Shown: one piece after another, positions 36,801 to 47,051 of the stretch
How positions within the stretch are numbered: position 1 is the first letter of the stretch
Layout: each line of letters starts with the position of its first letter
Origin: Monosporascus cannonballus
Lineage: Eukaryota > Ascomycota > Sordariomycetes > Xylariales
Direction of reading: 5' to 3'
Assembly: GCA_004154925.1 (NCBI GenBank)
Contig: QJNS01000189.1
Span: 86,639-150,638, forward strand
DNA length: 64,000 bases
The notes under the pieces: generated by a model
Seen by the model: only the letters and a program-made list of their open reading frames with translations
Database searches by the model: none
What the model was told of the DNA's origin: nothing
Translations under genes and position numbers: made by a program

Positions 36801-38751
36801 CCGTGGTGGGTTGGTCTGCGGTGGGTTTTCCTTGGGTCGGCTGTTCTGATGTGGGCTGTTGCGTAGTGGGTTGCCCCTCAGACGGCGGTCCCTGGCTCGG
36901 TCCCCCCTGAGTGGGTTTCGGGGGTTGTTCCGTCTCCGTAAGTTGAGGTTCGGTGGGCTGGGGTTGGGCTGGATGTTGATCGCTGGGGCCTGGCGATTCC
37001 GTAGGTTTTGCCGGCGAATCTGTCGGCGTGCGAGACGTGCCTGGCGCATCGACGGGCAGTATCGACAATTCCGGCTCCTTGCTCGGTATTGCAGTGTTTT
37101 CCGTAGTCGAGGTAGGCTCCGGGGGTTGGTCTGTGTGTGGAGGGGGCTGCGTCTCTACCGGAGGCTTAGGTACGGTGCTGTCCTTTGTTGTATTCTCCGG
37201 CTTCTCGGTCTCGGCTGGAGGTGGACTATCTGTAGTTCTGACGCTTGTGGTGGGCTCCGGGGGCTTATCGGGGGGGTTCTCGGTGTGTGGAGGTGTTTGC
37301 GTCTCCACGGGGGGCTTAGTCTCGGTCTTCTCCGTAGTCGTAGTTTCTGGCTCCTGGGTCGCGACAGGAGGTGCGCTGTTTGTGGTCTCGGCGCTCGTGG
37401 TCGGCTCCGGGTCGCTTGGAGGCTCCAGGATTTTAGTAGGTTGGGAGGTTCCCGGGGGCGGCGATGTTTCCGGGGTGTCCGGAGGCTGATGATCGCCGGT
37501 CTTCGTGGGTTCTTGCGTTGATGGCACCTTTGACGTAGGAGCTGGGGGTTGCTGGGACGTCTGGGTGTCCGTGAGGGTCGGTTCCTCTGGACTAGGCTTT
37601 GGTGCGGAGGTGCTGGGGGCTTCTACTTCGGTATTCGACGTCGGGGCGTCCGGGGCCTCCGTAGTCGTCTCTGTCGGGAGAGGCGCGATAGGCTCGACTG
37701 TGGTCGTCGTCCCGGGATTCGAGGTATCCGACGGAGTGGGTGGCGGATTTTTAGGAATAGTTGGGACGTCGGTTGTTGTGGTAGGGGCCTCGGGAGCAGT
37801 AGGGAGATCCGCTGCGGTCGTTGTCTCGGTCGTAGCGGGAACGGTCGGCTGTTGCTCGGCCGAGGTTTCCGTTATCTGCGTGCTCGGCGCGTTGCTTGTC
37901 CGTGTCATACGAGTCTCTTGCGGGGGTTGGACGACCGTTGGCGGAGTGGTGTCCGGGCTCTCGGTGGGAATAGCAGGCGTTTCCTCGGTCGGAGGAACCG
38001 GAGAGGGAGAGTTAGTGTCGTCGTTGCCCACTGGGTGTTCATTCTGGCGTCCCTGTAGCAGGACGCCCGCCGACCCATCGTCGCCCGCAGAGCCCTTACG
38101 GGACGAGGGAGAGTGAAGAAGTTCCGGGGTGGAGTCCCGACCATCTGCAGCACTGGGCGTTTTCGAAGCATCCGGGAACAGATGCACCGCCAGCTCTGTT
38201 AAGCTCAACAAGACAACCAGCGCCGCGATAAGGGCGAACAGGAAGCGCTTTCTAAGGACCGGCGGCCGGTAGTTTGGCGCATCGCACGGAACACGTTCCT
38301 CGACATTCCCCTCCGACCCCTTGTAGCTTATGCTCGTCGATGGGTCGTCTACGCACAGCCCGTCGGAGGCTTCCGTACCCGGGCGGACTTCGATCCCGAG
38401 CCCGGCTCTGAGGCTCTTCGTGAGTGATGCGTTGGTCGCCCGAGGCCCGTAATATCCGCCATACTCGGCGTAGTCCCCTATGTCCACCTCGGGATGCCCA
38501 TCATCGTGGACTTCGAGGTAATCGCCGCTGATCAGCGTGGTATCCGAGAGTGCCGGTGAGCTATGAAGGCCCTCGGTCCCGGGGCCACCGCCCGGGTTTC
38601 CCTGCCGAAGAATGCTCTGCACCTGGCGGCGGAACTGAGTCGGCGTCCGTCTCTCGTGTGACGGTCCGTGGCCTTCGTCGCCGTCGGTCTGGGGGACTTT
38701 CGCAAAGACACCTCCGCCACTCCGGCCCCGTCCGGTTGTCGCACGATGCAT
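33877..38751 (-). CDS. giant mucin-like DUF3433-type membrane protein
   Basis: A 1,624-residue intronless frame. The ATG at 38751 is used, because the 10 codons upstream begin with GTG. A cytosolic-like N-terminus of about 165 residues precedes one TM helix (about 170-191, LFALIAALVVLLSLTELAVHL). Some 760 residues of Pro/Thr/Ser-rich sequence follow, with QPTxxQPT and PTEGQ repeats, a mucin-like stalk expected to be O-glycosylated. After an Asp run (about 965) come four degenerate D-x2-G-x-P/A-T-x-T units. Then a multi-TM module starts (about 1145; VFPTLAAIALAIPVRILN, AKLYQPFHAMT), continues through LDYWKDNGVLKYGI, and ends with RWPHMPIDPTSLAGLLYYAL. The C-terminal module resembles the fungal DUF3433 family of unknown function. 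The stalk is far longer than I expect for that family. A cell-surface or cell-wall sensing role is a guess. Confidence 0.82.
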   Translation of the reverse strand: MHRATTGRGRSGGGVFAKVPQTDGDEGHGPSHERRTPTQFRRQVQSILRQGNPGGGPGTEGLHSSPALSDTTLISGDYLEVHDDGHPEVDIGDYAEYGGYYGPRATNASLTKSLRAGLGIEVRPGTEASDGLCVDDPSTSISYKGSEGNVEERVPCDAPNYRPPVLRKRFLFALIAALVVLLSLTELAVHLFPDASKTPSAADGRDSTPELLHSPSSRKGSAGDDGSAGVLLQGRQNEHPVGNDDTNSPSPVPPTEETPAIPTESPDTTPPTVVQPPQETRMTRTSNAPSTQITETSAEQQPTVPATTETTTAADLPTAPEAPTTTTDVPTIPKNPPPTPSDTSNPGTTTTVEPIAPLPTETTTEAPDAPTSNTEVEAPSTSAPKPSPEEPTLTDTQTSQQPPAPTSKVPSTQEPTKTGDHQPPDTPETSPPPGTSQPTKILEPPSDPEPTTSAETTNSAPPVATQEPETTTTEKTETKPPVETQTPPHTENPPDKPPEPTTSVRTTDSPPPAETEKPENTTKDSTVPKPPVETQPPPHTDQPPEPTSTTENTAIPSKEPELSILPVDAPGTSRTPTDSPAKPTESPGPSDQHPAQPQPTEPQLTETEQPPKPTQGGPSQGPPSEGQPTTQQPTSEQPTQGKPTADQPTTAQPSPEQPTSERPSTQQPTTGQPTTEQPTTQAPPTRGPTRESPTEGPTTQQPSTQAPPTQGPIQEPPTEGPPAQGSTTQPPASEQTATEKPTTDRPTTEQPTSEHPTQGQPTPAQPAHEQPTEGQPTEGQHTEGQPTEGQPTQGQPSQEQPTQGLPTPGPSTTTGPIIAQPTTFIAPVPSSSSEAEGGLEPSSSPRPPGTSIPSTDGPGTGPPSSENPTSDPSGPSIPITLTLSSTGTVSKEQSSPAKPPSPPETTTAAEASETGEAGAVSVTKTSTRDADSPSDPEPFTTLVLTEDTSTNAHPEVPALEAPTSDDDDDYSRVATTTSMTHEIDFGHRLIQSALTLYTPTEVGGGKATPIWAYRTFTTTVETDTDGRPTKTETWALLYQAQKTILTDYQGRPTRTLTYYAVPYETTLHDRLGHPTATTTTDVAQAPTTRTLRDENGIATRTITEMVPISSTTVLVVTATPANTADPGGVGGVDPESAMRVSDAQYFLVLVFPTLAAIALAIPVRILNRTAKLYQPFHAMTSHSGAPASESLCLDTTGPRSLLVGIRSASRGHALPSLTGALVLASAVLIPLSGDVARLRLEGPGCVVGNGTATDCATAVAIRPNTARAVIGILAFMLALTCIVAAVLRRWRTGVVQSRSFRPWSLHHMAHLGTNPDIRLLLGRLRKGKKITADGTLRRFGGRSFVLDYWKDNGVLKYGILISSEAGQPLRRGRVESVTFVSRGSRGHGMPFFLLTFPGRAMLLSFLCAALIFVLVYNITGERRAGTIVTGESLGLRVLFAATGVSLAFVWDSFFYCKSGPVLLCRRCVHANASTAVASMSPFRLLNRRNQHYAQEAIQTAPPTSVFSGAASTLRRRRRDLYLGVVAAAGVFAELLPLLLSNVPFEARRSYPGFEPCTWISIIILCLMILVVVGSFLVRWPHMPIDPTSLAGLLYYALDPEISSSVTGRSPSGGALFGRVDAPDV
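36340..36900 (-). repeat. coding Pro/Thr/Gln repeat tract
   Basis: Inside the mucin-like gene, tandem units of the type QPTxG, including five consecutive TEGQ-type units near 36370-36440, are encoded by near-identical 15-bp blocks. Length variation between strains is likely. The long ORFs on other frames here are by-products of this repeat. Confidence 0.75.
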
Positions 38752-40032
38752 GGCAAGGGTCCGGGTCTGACCGGGGGCCACTACCTACGTTGACCAGATT
38801 CGAAATCGATATCGCATCCCGGTTCGTCATCCGCATTTGCCTCGGACGGCCGATAAGAACGAATTTCGAAGAACGCCGCCGGCGGACGTGGGCGTTTGCG
38901 ATCGAAGGCGGGATTTGGATTGCATGAGGGCGGCGGATGGACCTCGACCTGCAGGCGCCGCAAGCCCTGGCGGGGTTTGATGGACGGAGTAAGGTGTGGC
39001 ATCATGCGGTGTCGCCGCCCTCTGCAACGGTTGTGCAGCCTACTGCGTGCGTCGCCCGTGCCAACAGCGAATACCGAGGCGAAGCCTACGGGGCCGCCCC
39101 TACGAGCTTTTATCCGTGGCTATGTTCGACCAACCGTCATGCAACACTACACAACGAGCCAATAAGCACTCGGGTGGGCGTGTGCCGGCCTCTCGTAGCC
39201 GCCAAAAGCCCAGAGGCGTATTTCTCTATCCGGACAATCAGATGCGGCCTTGGGTTGCATTTCCGTCCGACTTGCATGAGCAGCCTCGGTTAGTATTCGT
39301 TGGCGGGCTGTTTTTAGCATGCCCGCCGTCGATTGCTGCCTTTCTCCTCTATTTGCACGCACACATCGAGAGACATGCATTTTTTTTTCCGACTCGATTC
39401 TCTTCGGATAGCCTCGATTAGCTTCGCACGGAATACTAACGTTAGATGTCGACGTCATGACAGTGCATGTAGCCAAAAATGGGGCCGTGATACTCGTGGA
39501 ACGCGTCTTATACGGGACTGTTGGTAATAATACTCATAACCCGGTTTCAACTCGGTATAACTGCCCGGGCGGGCTCAGCCGGACTCATATCGTACCCTCA
39601 ACGGTTCACGCATCTAACTGCACCCGGTTGTCGATAGGCAGGCTACCCCACTCGTCACCCCAGTCTCTCGACAGGCCAGCTGCAGCGGCATTCGGCTGTG
39701 AGCATACGGCCAACATCAGAACCTACGGGTCAGATCACTTCCCTCACGTAGGCAAGCATACACACCGCCCAAGAAATAGATTACTCGGAGAAATACAAAT
39801 ACTTCGAGTGGCAGGGTGGCAGGTCAAGGGGGTCTCAGAAATGAGCCTCAATCTCAAAGCTGGTTGTTAAGTATGGAGGCCGCCGCCTACGTGAGCGAGA
39901 CGCCCGGAAGGCTGGAAGGACACGACGGTGATTAGCAATGGTTCGAATTCACGACATAAACATATTGTACATCCTGTAGTTGTCCGCTTTCGTATCGACC
40001 AGCCCAGTCCTCGGGCACATGCGATCGCGCGA
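38752..40032. other. intergenic, no supported gene
   Basis: GC-balanced DNA upstream of the large minus-strand gene and downstream of the 40.0-kb gene. Several overlapping short ORFs on both strands lack domains or codon bias. I see no RNA gene. Confidence 0.5.
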
Positions 40033-40630
40033 TTAGATCAGCGAGGTCACTCCCCCGGATTCCAAGCGGTCGGCCTCTCGCCTCAGGTAGTCGGCTTTGA
40101 ATCTTCGGTAAGCGGTCTCGATCCTCTTCTGCCTCGCAGGATCTTTGGTGATGTACCGAGACGCCGACCAGGTTCCGAGCAGGAACCCGAGCTCACCACC
40201 CAGAAAGGTACCTCCGAGGCCGAAGAAGAAATAGGTGGCGATGTCACCGTACATGCTGGGCTGCATGTAAGGTGTAATGTCCGGCACGGCCTCTGCGATT
40301 TGGTTTAGCTACAATAATCCCCGGGGGCGAGACGGTTTGCATCGCGCCGAACCGACCTTTTCTTCCATTGGCGAAGAGCACGTGCGTGGGTTTCTCGGTA
40401 GCACGGAACGCGTTGAACATATCGCCTCGCACCTTCCGAAGTCTGAATGCCGCGTAGACGCCCAGCCCTAACCCGACAAGCGTCCCTAGGGTGGCAGGCA
40501 TCGTGACGCTTCTTGCCGCCTTTACAAGCGCGTCGCGATCCGACGGCTCCAAGTCATGTTTGATGTGCTCATCGGCAAGCTTGGCGAGGTCCTCGTGCCG
40601 GGGCGACCTCCGGAAAGCGGCGAAGGGCAT
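40033..40630 (-). CDS. conserved-looking two-TM protein, two exons
   Basis: Exon 1 is 40357-40630 and exon 2 is 40033-40292. The intron of 64 nt (40293-40356) has GTCGGT..CAG ends and a GCTAAAC branch site, and its phase 1 joins the frames to give 177 residues. The N-terminus (MPFAAFRRSPRHEDLAKLAD) is amphipathic and basic. TM1 spans about 44-62 (MPATLGTLVGLGLGVYAAF) and TM2 about 107-135 (IATYFFFGLGGTFLGGELGF). A charged helical tail follows (ARQKRIETAYRRFKADYLR). Gly-rich helices and a basic tail suggest an organelle membrane protein, possibly mitochondrial. I do not recognise the family. Joining the two frames by a canonical intron argues strongly that it is a real gene. Confidence 0.8.
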
Positions 40631-41765
40631 CTTGATGTCATAGGAACAGCGGCGGTGTTGTAGAATTCTTCTTTCCTTAGGTGCGTCAAGGTATCTTATT
40701 GTGAGTTATTGACGCGCAGGTGTCAAGGTCATCTATTTCCAGTAAAGAAGCTGGAGTTGTTAAACCTCGTGTGCTATGGGTGGATTGCCAGATATCACGG
40801 CTACGAGGGTCGTGACATCATCATGAGGTGAACATTTTGCTCCGAGCTTATCGCGGTGTAGGGAGGCTCCGAACCGGTCGATCGAGAGTCTCCATGGCGT
40901 TAATTCGAATTCCCGCCGTCTTCTACACGTCTAAAAACTGTCATTACGTGAACAAGGTACCAAGTCATCGTACGACTTCCTAAATAAACGCCGATGAAAA
41001 GCAACTTGTCTACCAGGGGACTGCTTAACAAGCAACGAAGACTTCTACACTTAACGGCAGTGCACCACGGTGGATAACAGGCTTGGGATGGTGGCCCGTG
41101 CTGTGGTGAACTTAAGCAGCCCTAAGGACGCCACAGTGGCTCTCCAGCTGTGGAATATTTACGCACCCCACCAGGTGACAACTAATGTCAGGGTTTTGAC
41201 TGCCACAAGTCCTCCCGAGCTATGAAAATGAGCCGTGACTCCATCATAATATAAAGGTTCCCAAGTAACGAGATGTAGTGGACAATGGGGACCAGTTGCA
41301 CAGAGTATATTGGAATAGGAGTATATGGTGCTACGGTTCAATTAAGGGTGATAGAGGTCCATTTTCGTCACCATGACCCCTCTCTCTCTCCTATCGTGAT
41401 GACGATACGCCCAAGTCTGCTTTGCTTCACCACGACATGATAAGAAGTATTCTATTTCTGATCGGGTTAATGGACGTATACATCGCTGTCCCGGAACCTC
41501 CACATAGTCTGCTAATAGGAATAGGGATCACGGAGACGCATGTGCCTTGTGGACGGCGATTGCGATTTACGTACAGCCCTGGGTAACCCGGGGTGTGAAG
41601 CCCGTCACTCCCGACCGCCTAATTCACCGGTTGCCATGTCAAGTTTTGTGGCTAGGGGAATGCGGAATGATACCGATCCCGCCCGAGACCCCAGTCCTTA
41701 TAGTAGGTATAGGAACGGCGAGGCCGGATATCACGTCTTACTTCGACCGAGAGAATTTGATTCCT
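40631..41765. other. intergenic, no supported gene
   Basis: No coding frame with domain content. The ORFs at 41159 and 41540-41851 have no recognisable features, the latter partly overlapping the lipase 3' end. Confidence 0.5.
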
Positions 41766-43247
41766 CTAGGCAACGCCGTAGGCGTACTTGTTCCACTCGA
41801 GGAACCAATTGCGATCCTTCAGGTGGCTCTCGACGTCTAGGAGCGGGCTGAATAGACGCTTCCGACAACCCGCTGGTGCTTTCTTTCCCGCAAACCTATC
41901 CGCAATCCAATCCAGCCAGATCCGCTGCCCGGCATACATCACGGGCGTATGGCTTACGCCTTCGAATTCCGCCATCTCGATCTGCGCATCGGGGACTGCC
42001 CCGCAGGTGGCGTCGACCGCGGCCTCGACGCCGGTAACATTGACGAGGGTATCGTCGGTTCCTTGGAGTACGAGCATGGGTCCGGCAAACGGCCTTCCCG
42101 TGTTGGACGTGAGGTTATCGAATGCCTCCGCATACCAGCTCCGGTCCCAGTCTTCGCGGACCAGGTCCGGGGCCGAGAGCACCTCCGCCGCCACCGATTG
42201 GCAGCCTTGCAGATCTTGAAGCAGTTCTACCACGCGTACGCCTTTCTCGGTGAGCCATTCGCCGTACGCGAACGAGGGAAAGATCGACCTGACCCCCGTC
42301 GCGACCCGGGTGATGATCGAGCCGAGGCCTGCCGCGCTCTGCTGGAAGCTGATGGACGTGCGGAATGACGTCCACGGCGACCCGGCGATCGTCCCGAGAT
42401 ACCCCCGACGGAGCTCGTCGTCCCCCGACGCGACGATCGCGGCGCCCCACGCCGCCCCGCCGCCCTGGGAGTGGCCCATCACGACGTAGCGCCTACCCAG
42501 CACGTCCGCCCACGCCTTCTGGGCTGCTTTGACCGCGTATAGGAGGTCGTTGCCCGCCGCCCGACTCGCGAGGTACTGGTGTGGTATGGGCTTCCCGGAC
42601 CCGTCGTGATCTAACCCCAGTCCGGCGTAGTCGGGTGCGACGACGACGTAGCCTTGGGTGGCGGCGGCGAAGATCATGAAGTCGTACCACAAGCTGCGGA
42701 TATGGCTCGGCCCGCATTCGCCCGACCATCCGGAGGTGCCGTGCCCCCAAGCGATGACGGGGAATCCGTCTTCGGCCGAATCGCCGCAGCCGGAGCTCGA
42801 TCTCCCGAAGCGCCGCGGCAGCCACGGCCATAGGACGTATGCGGATGCGGGGACCACGGTGTCGTTGAGCGTCCTGGTCGTATATAGCAGCCGCGACATG
42901 GCAAGCGTAGGCGCGATCGTATACAGAGAGGTGTTGGTGCGCTGCTCTACCTTGATCGCCGAGCCGGCGGGGGCATCAGTCCAATTCGAAGGCAAGTCTG
43001 CGTAAAAGGGGTCGAGTCGGACTGACGTGCCGGCCCAATTCGAGCGCTCGAAATTGAGGGCTGTCAAAACTGCCCGCGAGAGCTCGGAGGACAGGTTAGC
43101 CCCTGCGATCCTCTCCCCTGCCGAGAGCGGGTTGTAGGGGCCGTGAGTGACATTGAAGGTATTGTTCTGCACTTCGGCAGCGGGGAAGTCCCGCGCCAGG
43201 ACACTACCCAAGCTGGCAGCAGCAACCCAAATATCCCGGTGACGCAT
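41766..43247 (-). CDS. secreted lipase-like alpha/beta hydrolase
   Basis: A 493-residue intronless frame. The first ATG (43247) gives MRHRDIWVAAASLGSVLA as signal peptide. Upstream in-frame codons start with GTG and would bury it. The fold is alpha/beta hydrolase: VAWGHGTSG-like oxyanion strand (about 164-172), VVVAPDYAGLG (201-211), nucleophile elbow GHSQGG (Ser260), GTDD (Asp398 or 399) and GVSHTP (His433). The APDYAGLG plus GHSQGG pair fits the secretory lipase (LIP) family, enzymes that hydrolyse ester bonds of lipids outside the cell. A bacterial-type esterase is an alternative. Several N-x-S/T sites support secretion. The gene stands alone, with no neighbours within 1 kb. Confidence 0.85.
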   Translation of the reverse strand: MRHRDIWVAAASLGSVLARDFPAAEVQNNTFNVTHGPYNPLSAGERIAGANLSSELSRAVLTALNFERSNWAGTSVRLDPFYADLPSNWTDAPAGSAIKVEQRTNTSLYTIAPTLAMSRLLYTTRTLNDTVVPASAYVLWPWLPRRFGRSSSGCGDSAEDGFPVIAWGHGTSGWSGECGPSHIRSLWYDFMIFAAATQGYVVVAPDYAGLGLDHDGSGKPIPHQYLASRAAGNDLLYAVKAAQKAWADVLGRRYVVMGHSQGGGAAWGAAIVASGDDELRRGYLGTIAGSPWTSFRTSISFQQSAAGLGSIITRVATGVRSIFPSFAYGEWLTEKGVRVVELLQDLQGCQSVAAEVLSAPDLVREDWDRSWYAEAFDNLTSNTGRPFAGPMLVLQGTDDTLVNVTGVEAAVDATCGAVPDAQIEMAEFEGVSHTPVMYAGQRIWLDWIADRFAGKKAPAGCRKRLFSPLLDVESHLKDRNWFLEWNKYAYGVA

Positions 43248-45044
43248 AGTCGGGTAAAAACCAATAGAGTACTCGACAGGAATTGACCGAGTTAGCACGC
43301 ACCACTGTCGGGGCTCGCGGTTATGCTTATAACTGCCCCGTCCCGTTTCGGATCTGACCCTGGACGAAGTCTCAACCGTTCATGCAGGATCCCGGACAAG
43401 CCGGACCCCCTCAGTCTGCGGGGCGAGTGGGCCTCCTCTCCAATTGTCCAACTCCTTTCGTACCGCATACAGTACCCGTATGGTTGTTGAGGCCCGCGAA
43501 TCTAAGCGGATATTATTGGGTCATATCAGAGCGCTTACTTCACGGAAATTCAGGCCAGATGGCACCGACTATATATGGACTACGTCCCAATACAACCGAC
43601 AAAAGAGTTGCATAGAACTGCCGAGCTCCGGCGTCGTCGGGTGGTATTACACTGCATCCTGTAGCTTATTCCGCACTCTGGAGCCAACTGCGGCATAAGT
43701 GCCATTGTAACGTTTCTCGCGATAATGGACTAAATATATACCGTGGGGAATAGTGCAAGTCCTGAACGCGAGTGTCCATTGCATGCTATATGAGAGACAT
43801 GTATACGTAGATAACGTCCGATATCAACGAAGTGTAGCGTATGAGATGCATTAGTATGGAAGACGCACAATTAAAGATCAAGATAACATCATCCGTGAGT
43901 CCACTTACATCCATTCCATAGTGATATTGCTAAAAGATAAGTCCTATGCAGGTCAACCGGGACGGGCCACACCCTTCCAAACTGGCTATACCCACCCGCC
44001 TTCATCCCTGGGGTGCTGGAGAATATATCTCGGTAGTGGCTCGGCAGCCTAGCTACCTACCGATATGGAAGTGGAAATGATTGATATGATAGAAACATTA
44101 CTCCCCGCATTACGAGAGGATATGACAGAGTCCGGTTGCTTATAGAACACCTCTTAAATATCGTAGAGCGGAGCTACCGAAAGTTGTTAAAAAGGGGGGC
44201 CTGTACGACATAGTGCACGGGGTTTGAGGTACGTCTAAGCAAATTCCAACGCCCCAAAGGGTTACAGATTGTAGGGTTCCGAAGGGTGGGCGCTCGAACC
44301 GTTCTAATGGTTCGAGTTTCCTAGCTATATCTGTTCTCCAACAGAAACGCTCTCGGATCTCGGGAATTATTGCCGAGAATGAATGGGCCGAGATCCGGCT
44401 GTTGCGATCGGCCTGGGTATAGGCCTTCGCTTCCGGCTCCTCTTGTGCCATCAATCCAGGTGGACAAGGTGGGCGCCTGGTCAATGGTATCTATTGTCAC
44501 CAGCCAAGAAGCGAAGAAAAACCACCAAGGTTACGCAGACGCACACGAGCTAAAGGTGTCAGGGTGCAGATGACGGGGGGTGGTTACGGGCCTGGGCGAG
44601 TACCCGGTCTTCATCCGAAACGAGCGTCCTGGAACAGATCACGAAAACTCAACAACCTAGGATCGTCAAAATGCGCTCTATCCAAGAAACGGCACGGTTC
44701 CTAGACGCACCGTATCTTCCTCCAGGGGGGGTGTTTGAGCTGGTTATCATAACCGGGTTTGAGAACCGCATTGTGATTCCGATCCCGGACGCGACGGGCG
44801 GCGGATATCCAGACGATCAACGGCTACGTGTTCGTCCCGATCCGTGCCACGGAACCCGAGTAGCTCCCGTCGAACCCGACTATGTTCGATCAGAAGGCGC
44901 ACCAACGCGCGCTGGGCGCTCGAGGCCTGTCGGTTTCAACTACACCTTGTTCATAGACGCCACCCAAGGGGATATCCGCATGATATGAGACCCTCATATC
45001 ACACACCGAAGCTCTTACAGCTAGAGAAGAATATATATAGGCTA

Positions 45045-45192
45045 ACCTTTAAAAGGTCCTTTGGCAACAATAAAGGCAATGATGCCTTTTAAAGTATGTG
45101 TATATACAGCCGTAGCTGTAAGAAAGCCATACCCTAGGTGGCTTATATGTAATTTGGCCAACGGCTGATTTATTGGGGCTAACCCAAGCCGT
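45045..45192. repeat. cluster of five short hairpins
   Basis: Consecutive inverted repeats: ACCTTT/AAAGGT (45045-45057), AAAGGC/GCCTTT (45072-45089), ACAGC/GCTGT (45106-45119), AAGCC/GGCTT (45124-45144) and ACGGCT/AGCCGT (45161-45192). No poly-T signal or Pol III box was identified. It could be a foldback element or the remains of a MITE. Confidence 0.45.
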
Positions 45193-45310
45193 TGATCAGC
45201 TACTGACCCCTAGTTGTCACACATGGCCTGCTTGTCACAGCCAGCCTGCGAATATCCGCACGATCCAACGCCACAGTTTCTCCTTATCCGAAGATGGTGA
45301 GTGCCTTAAA

Positions 45311-45503
45311 CCTCTGCTACAGTTAAGCTGATCAGAAGAAAAGGCTGCATTTGGAGTGAAGTGATAATTGTCTCACTAGGTTCGACCTCTAAGGAGCTGT
45401 GGCTAGGAAGCTCTATATGTTGAGGGATCCCCGGAATAAGGTTGCTCCGGTGTGCTCAGATAGCTTCGACTCCTGGGGACTAACAAGCCTACCCCTTTTC
45501 TGC
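45311..45503 (+). repeat. dispersed repeat, copy 2 of 2
   Basis: Diverged copy of 21451-21640, in the same orientation, about 24 kb away. Shared blocks are listed under copy 1. It lies just downstream of the hairpin cluster, so both may belong to one element. Confidence 0.65.
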
Positions 45504-46546
45504 AACAAACTCATTGACGCCGGACATGGTCTCGGTTTTCGGAGAACGATATACGGGGATGTGGGAATGGGATTCGGTGTTGCCGGGCTAAACAGGATTA
45601 ATGCTGTGTGATGTCATTCATATTTTCTCAGTACGGCCCGCGGTTAGGGTGTCCAGTTCGTGCTCACACCTTCTTGACCCTCGTGGGGTAGAAGAGCACA
45701 GATCATTCGCGGGCCACGGTCTAGAAAGCAACTCCTCAGCAGCTTCTTCGGCCTCCCTCAGCCAAGCTGTCCACTTCAAGCTAGACGGGGCCGCGCCGCT
45801 ACGCTCAGCCCCTGGGTTCTTGTCGGGACTCGTCACACAGCAACTAGGACCAGACGGGTACGGCTCTTGTCGGTCCGATGGACGAGATGGCTGTAGCTAC
45901 TGTGGCATAGACGATAAAGAGGCACACACTGGCTTGACGTCATGAGCCTTTTCCTTCTTTCTCTTTGCTTATGTGCCGGTATGCCACGCGGCGTAGTATC
46001 AGGAGCTTATAGAAAAATTTTAATATGGTAAGTCTTGTCGTGGAGACTTGGACTCGTTGGTGAGCTTTGTATTCCGCCCTAGGGCAGAGCAACCGTCGCA
46101 GGACCTCGAAACCTCCACTCGCTCGGATGGGAAAATATGGACATATTCGGAATCTACCGTACCGGGACTCGCTTCAAGAACTTGTGGACACGGGGTAAGG
46201 AACGATTTCCCAAGTTAGGACATGATATTCCTTGCCATTTCACGGCTTCATTGTATTGTCAAAAAGCGGGATTCGTAGAAGCTGTATTGCCGGTTAAGGG
46301 CCGAGGCGTTATGCGCGAGGATTCCCGCGGTCCTGCATTTTGCGCGGGGGTCGAGGTTTAGCGATTGCTGGTCTCATTCCCAATCAAGGAAGCCGTCCAC
46401 GGGCTATCGTATTTGCAAGGGGCCTTAACTTGTAAGGAGAATCCAGACAGGACAGTTTTCTCTTCGCCGGGGGGGAAGAAGGTCTCGATAGGGAGCCTCG
46501 GCTGCTGTGCGGAGAAAATACGAGTCTGGCAAGCTTGCTGAAAACG

Positions 46547-46629
46547 AGGTAGCAAAATCCGCATTCGAATCCTCGCCATCATTCGACTTCGACCCAACCA
46601 GACCCGATGGGTATTGTGATCTGAGGTCC
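46547..46629 (+). repeat. 83-bp direct repeat, copy 1
   Basis: Aligns without gaps to 46969-47051. The core CATCATTCGACTTCGACCCA is identical, with about ten substitutions elsewhere. The starts are 422 bp apart. The function is unknown. Confidence 0.7.
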
Positions 46630-46968
46630 CTAGGAATCCAACCTTATCAGGTACAATATTGAAAATAAGCTTCCCAAGACTTTTATACTCTTCCATATGC
46701 TATATATCACCCAAATGGAAAGAAGGGAATAATAAGCGAATAATCTGCTTAACGACACGGTTATTAACAAAGATATATAGCCCAGCTTCGTCCCAAGCTG
46801 TTGCAGGAACTCCATAGCTAATATAGCGAATATAGTCACTGATGACACACCCTGAGACTTCCCCGGTTCCTATTAAGCTTACCCTACACGTTTTGTCATA
46901 CAAATCCTTGACGGTTACCTCCTACAGTATTGCAGGGTAGCCTCACCTTTTGTCTCAAATTCCCAAAG

Positions 46969-47051
46969 AGGTAACAAAATCCACACTCGAGTCCACGTCA
47001 TCATTCGACTTCGACCCAACTAGTCCCGATGAGTATTGTGATCTCAGGTCC
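46969..47051 (+). repeat. 83-bp direct repeat, copy 2
   Basis: Gap-free partner of 46547-46629, ending GTGATCTCAGGTCC where copy 1 has GTGATCTGAGGTCC. The pair could be the ends of a small element or relics of a tandem duplication. Confidence 0.7.

Noticed and set aside
35933..38116. Several long plus-strand ORFs (up to 220 codons) over the mucin-like gene
   Set aside because: They arise because the Pro/Thr/Gln repeat is open in several frames. Translations are low-complexity Gly/Val/Ser or Arg/Leu.
38752..38781. Ten-codon N-terminal extension of the large membrane protein
   Set aside because: It starts with GTG. The first ATG, at 38751, has a good context and loses nothing recognisable.
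43248..43298. 17-codon N-terminal extension of the lipase-like protein
   Set aside because: It starts with GTG and would hide the signal peptide that begins at the ATG at 43247.
44671..44988. 105-codon plus-strand ORF with some protein-like text
   Set aside because: No family, no splice model and frame shifts in apparent similarity. It may be a decayed fragment but cannot be supported as a gene.
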